DNA of 64,000 nt from Streptomyces lucensis JCM 4490 (lineage in GTDB: Bacteria > Actinomycetota > Actinomycetes > Streptomycetales > Streptomycetaceae). Position 1 is the first letter of the stretch, and each line of letters begins with the position of its first letter. The stretch is from the NCBI RefSeq assembly GCF_014650035.1, contig NZ_BMUE01000003.1:62001-126000 (forward strand), read 5' to 3'. Under the pieces are notes generated by a model. The model made no database searches. It saw nothing but the letters and a program-made list of their open reading frames with translations, and was not told the origin of the DNA. Positions 63,356 to 64,000 of the stretch are shown piece by piece. A program made the translations under genes and the position numbers.

Positions 63356-64000
63356 CCGGTACCTCCCAGGGGCCGGGCGTGCCGGTGACGGACGGTTCCG
63401 CGCAGCCAGTGCCGGACGGCGAGGGGTGGGATGAGCACGCTGGTGCCGAGCATCCCGGCGATCTCGCCGGCGGTCCGGGGGCCGGGGAGGATGCGCGCGA
63501 GGGCGAACTCGGCGGTGCCGAGCGTCCACAGGGCCGCCCAGGCGGTCGCGGCGCGGCGCCGGCCGGTGAGGGCGCAGGAGGCGGCGGCGAGGGCCGCGCC
63601 GGTGACCGCCAGGTGGCGGCGCAGCCGTCCGCGCGGCGCCTGGGCGCGGTCCCACCAGTCGCGGCCGTGCAGCCGGTTCATCAGGGCGTCGTCGGCGTTG
63701 CCGCGCTGCGCGGGCAGCGAGGCCCACCAGTGGGCGGCGCGGACCGGGTGCCGGGTGACCCGCTTGCCGCGGACCAGGGACCAGCCGGCCCGCTCGACGC
63801 GCAGGGCGAGGTCGGCGTCCTCGCGGAAGGCCCGCGGGAAGCGTTCGTCGAATCCGCCGACCCGGGTCAGCGCCTGCGTGCGGTAGGCCATGTCGGCGGT
63901 GGCCCAGGCGGCGTTCTCCAGGCCCTTGGTGTTGCGTTCCCAGTCGGTGGGCCGGCGGTCCGGGGGCAGGGGGACCTGCAGCCGTCCCTGGATGCCGCCG
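63352..64000 (-). CDS. Glycosyltransferase family 2, N-terminus cut by the window edge
   Basis: The frame is open from 64000 down to the stop at 63352. About 215 residues are seen. It includes NTKGLENAAWATADMAYRTQ and FDERFPRAFREDADLALRVE, the GT2 acceptor-side ED motif, followed by WSLVRGKRVTRHPVRAAHWW. Two C-terminal membrane helices are likely (LAVTGAALAAASCALTG, MLGTSVLIPPLAVRHWLRG), as in membrane-bound GT2 enzymes. The catalytic N-terminal DxD lies beyond the window. It overlaps GmhB by 4 nt. Confidence 0.88.
   Translation of the reverse strand, partial: GGIQGRLQVPLPPDRRPTDWERNTKGLENAAWATADMAYRTQALTRVGGFDERFPRAFREDADLALRVERAGWSLVRGKRVTRHPVRAAHWWASLPAQRGNADDALMNRLHGRDWWDRAQAPRGRLRRHLAVTGAALAAASCALTGRRRAATAWAALWTLGTAEFALARILPGPRTAGEIAGMLGTSVLIPPLAVRHWLRGTVRHRHARPLGGTG

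Overview
The window is GC-rich chromosomal DNA from an actinomycete, almost certainly a Streptomyces. Genus markers include a sortase-anchored long chaplin (24803-25486), an SsgA-like division protein (31492-31905), an NsdA-like TPR regulator (33712-35205), an SPW-repeat protein, an orphan DUF397 protein, and many secreted hydrolases with GTG or TTG starts and GGAGG-type ribosome sites. I see about 60 protein genes, one of them interrupted by a stop codon and two cut by the window edges. I see no rRNA, tRNA, CRISPR array, insertion sequence or phage.

Layout. (1) 1-8.7 kb is general metabolism: an NTF2-like protein, an aldo/keto reductase divergent from a LysR regulator, a DinB protein, adenosine deaminase with a VOC protein, a serine hydrolase whose catalytic-Tyr codon is TAA, a second aldo/keto reductase, an aldehyde dehydrogenase and a 58-residue small protein. 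(2) 8.8-16.1 kb is a coherent regulatory and lipid island. A MerR protein with a B12-binding domain (LitR/CarH type) stands divergent to an ECF sigma factor. Next to them are five genes joined by 4-nt overlaps: FAD oxidoreductase, DUF1365, two cyclopropane-fatty-acid-synthase-type methyltransferases and a DUF1295 membrane reductase. This resembles the photooxidative-stress and furan-fatty-acid gene sets of proteobacteria. (3) 16.4-31.9 kb has SPW protein, amino-acid permease, a GH2 exo-glucosaminidase with a well-formed promoter and operator, a secreted GATase-like protein, two GNAT proteins, the chaplin with a SigBldN-like promoter, a secreted tripeptidyl-peptidase-type hydrolase, a baeRF protein, a Gfo/Idh dehydrogenase and the SsgA-like protein. 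(4) 32-45.5 kb has a PAS-SpoIIE phosphatase, NsdA-like regulator, APH-fold kinase, secreted amidase, two secreted esterases, a Usp, DUF397 and two small hydrolases. (5) 45.7-53.6 kb has PaaK behind a TetR-type palindrome, an acyl-CoA synthetase, a PYROXD2-like oxidoreductase, a Cys-rich copper-binding bundle, an RpiB homologue and a STAS-ANTAR-GAF protein. (6) 53.9-64 kb is a glycan locus on the minus strand. It has a GT2, GmhB, GT9, GT, GT4, GmhA and HldE, all linked by 4-nt overlaps, then after a 694-bp gene-free gap containing an imperfect duplication, GT9-GT2-GT2.

How the parts work together. The two most system-like loci are the B12-MerR/ECF lipid operon, inferred to modify membrane fatty acids in response to light or singlet oxygen, and the heptose locus, inferred to make a nucleotide-activated D-glycero-D-manno-heptose and transfer it to a cell-surface glycan. 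No HldD epimerase is visible in the window. Several developmental genes (chaplin, SsgA-like, NsdA-like) sit in the middle but do not form an operon.
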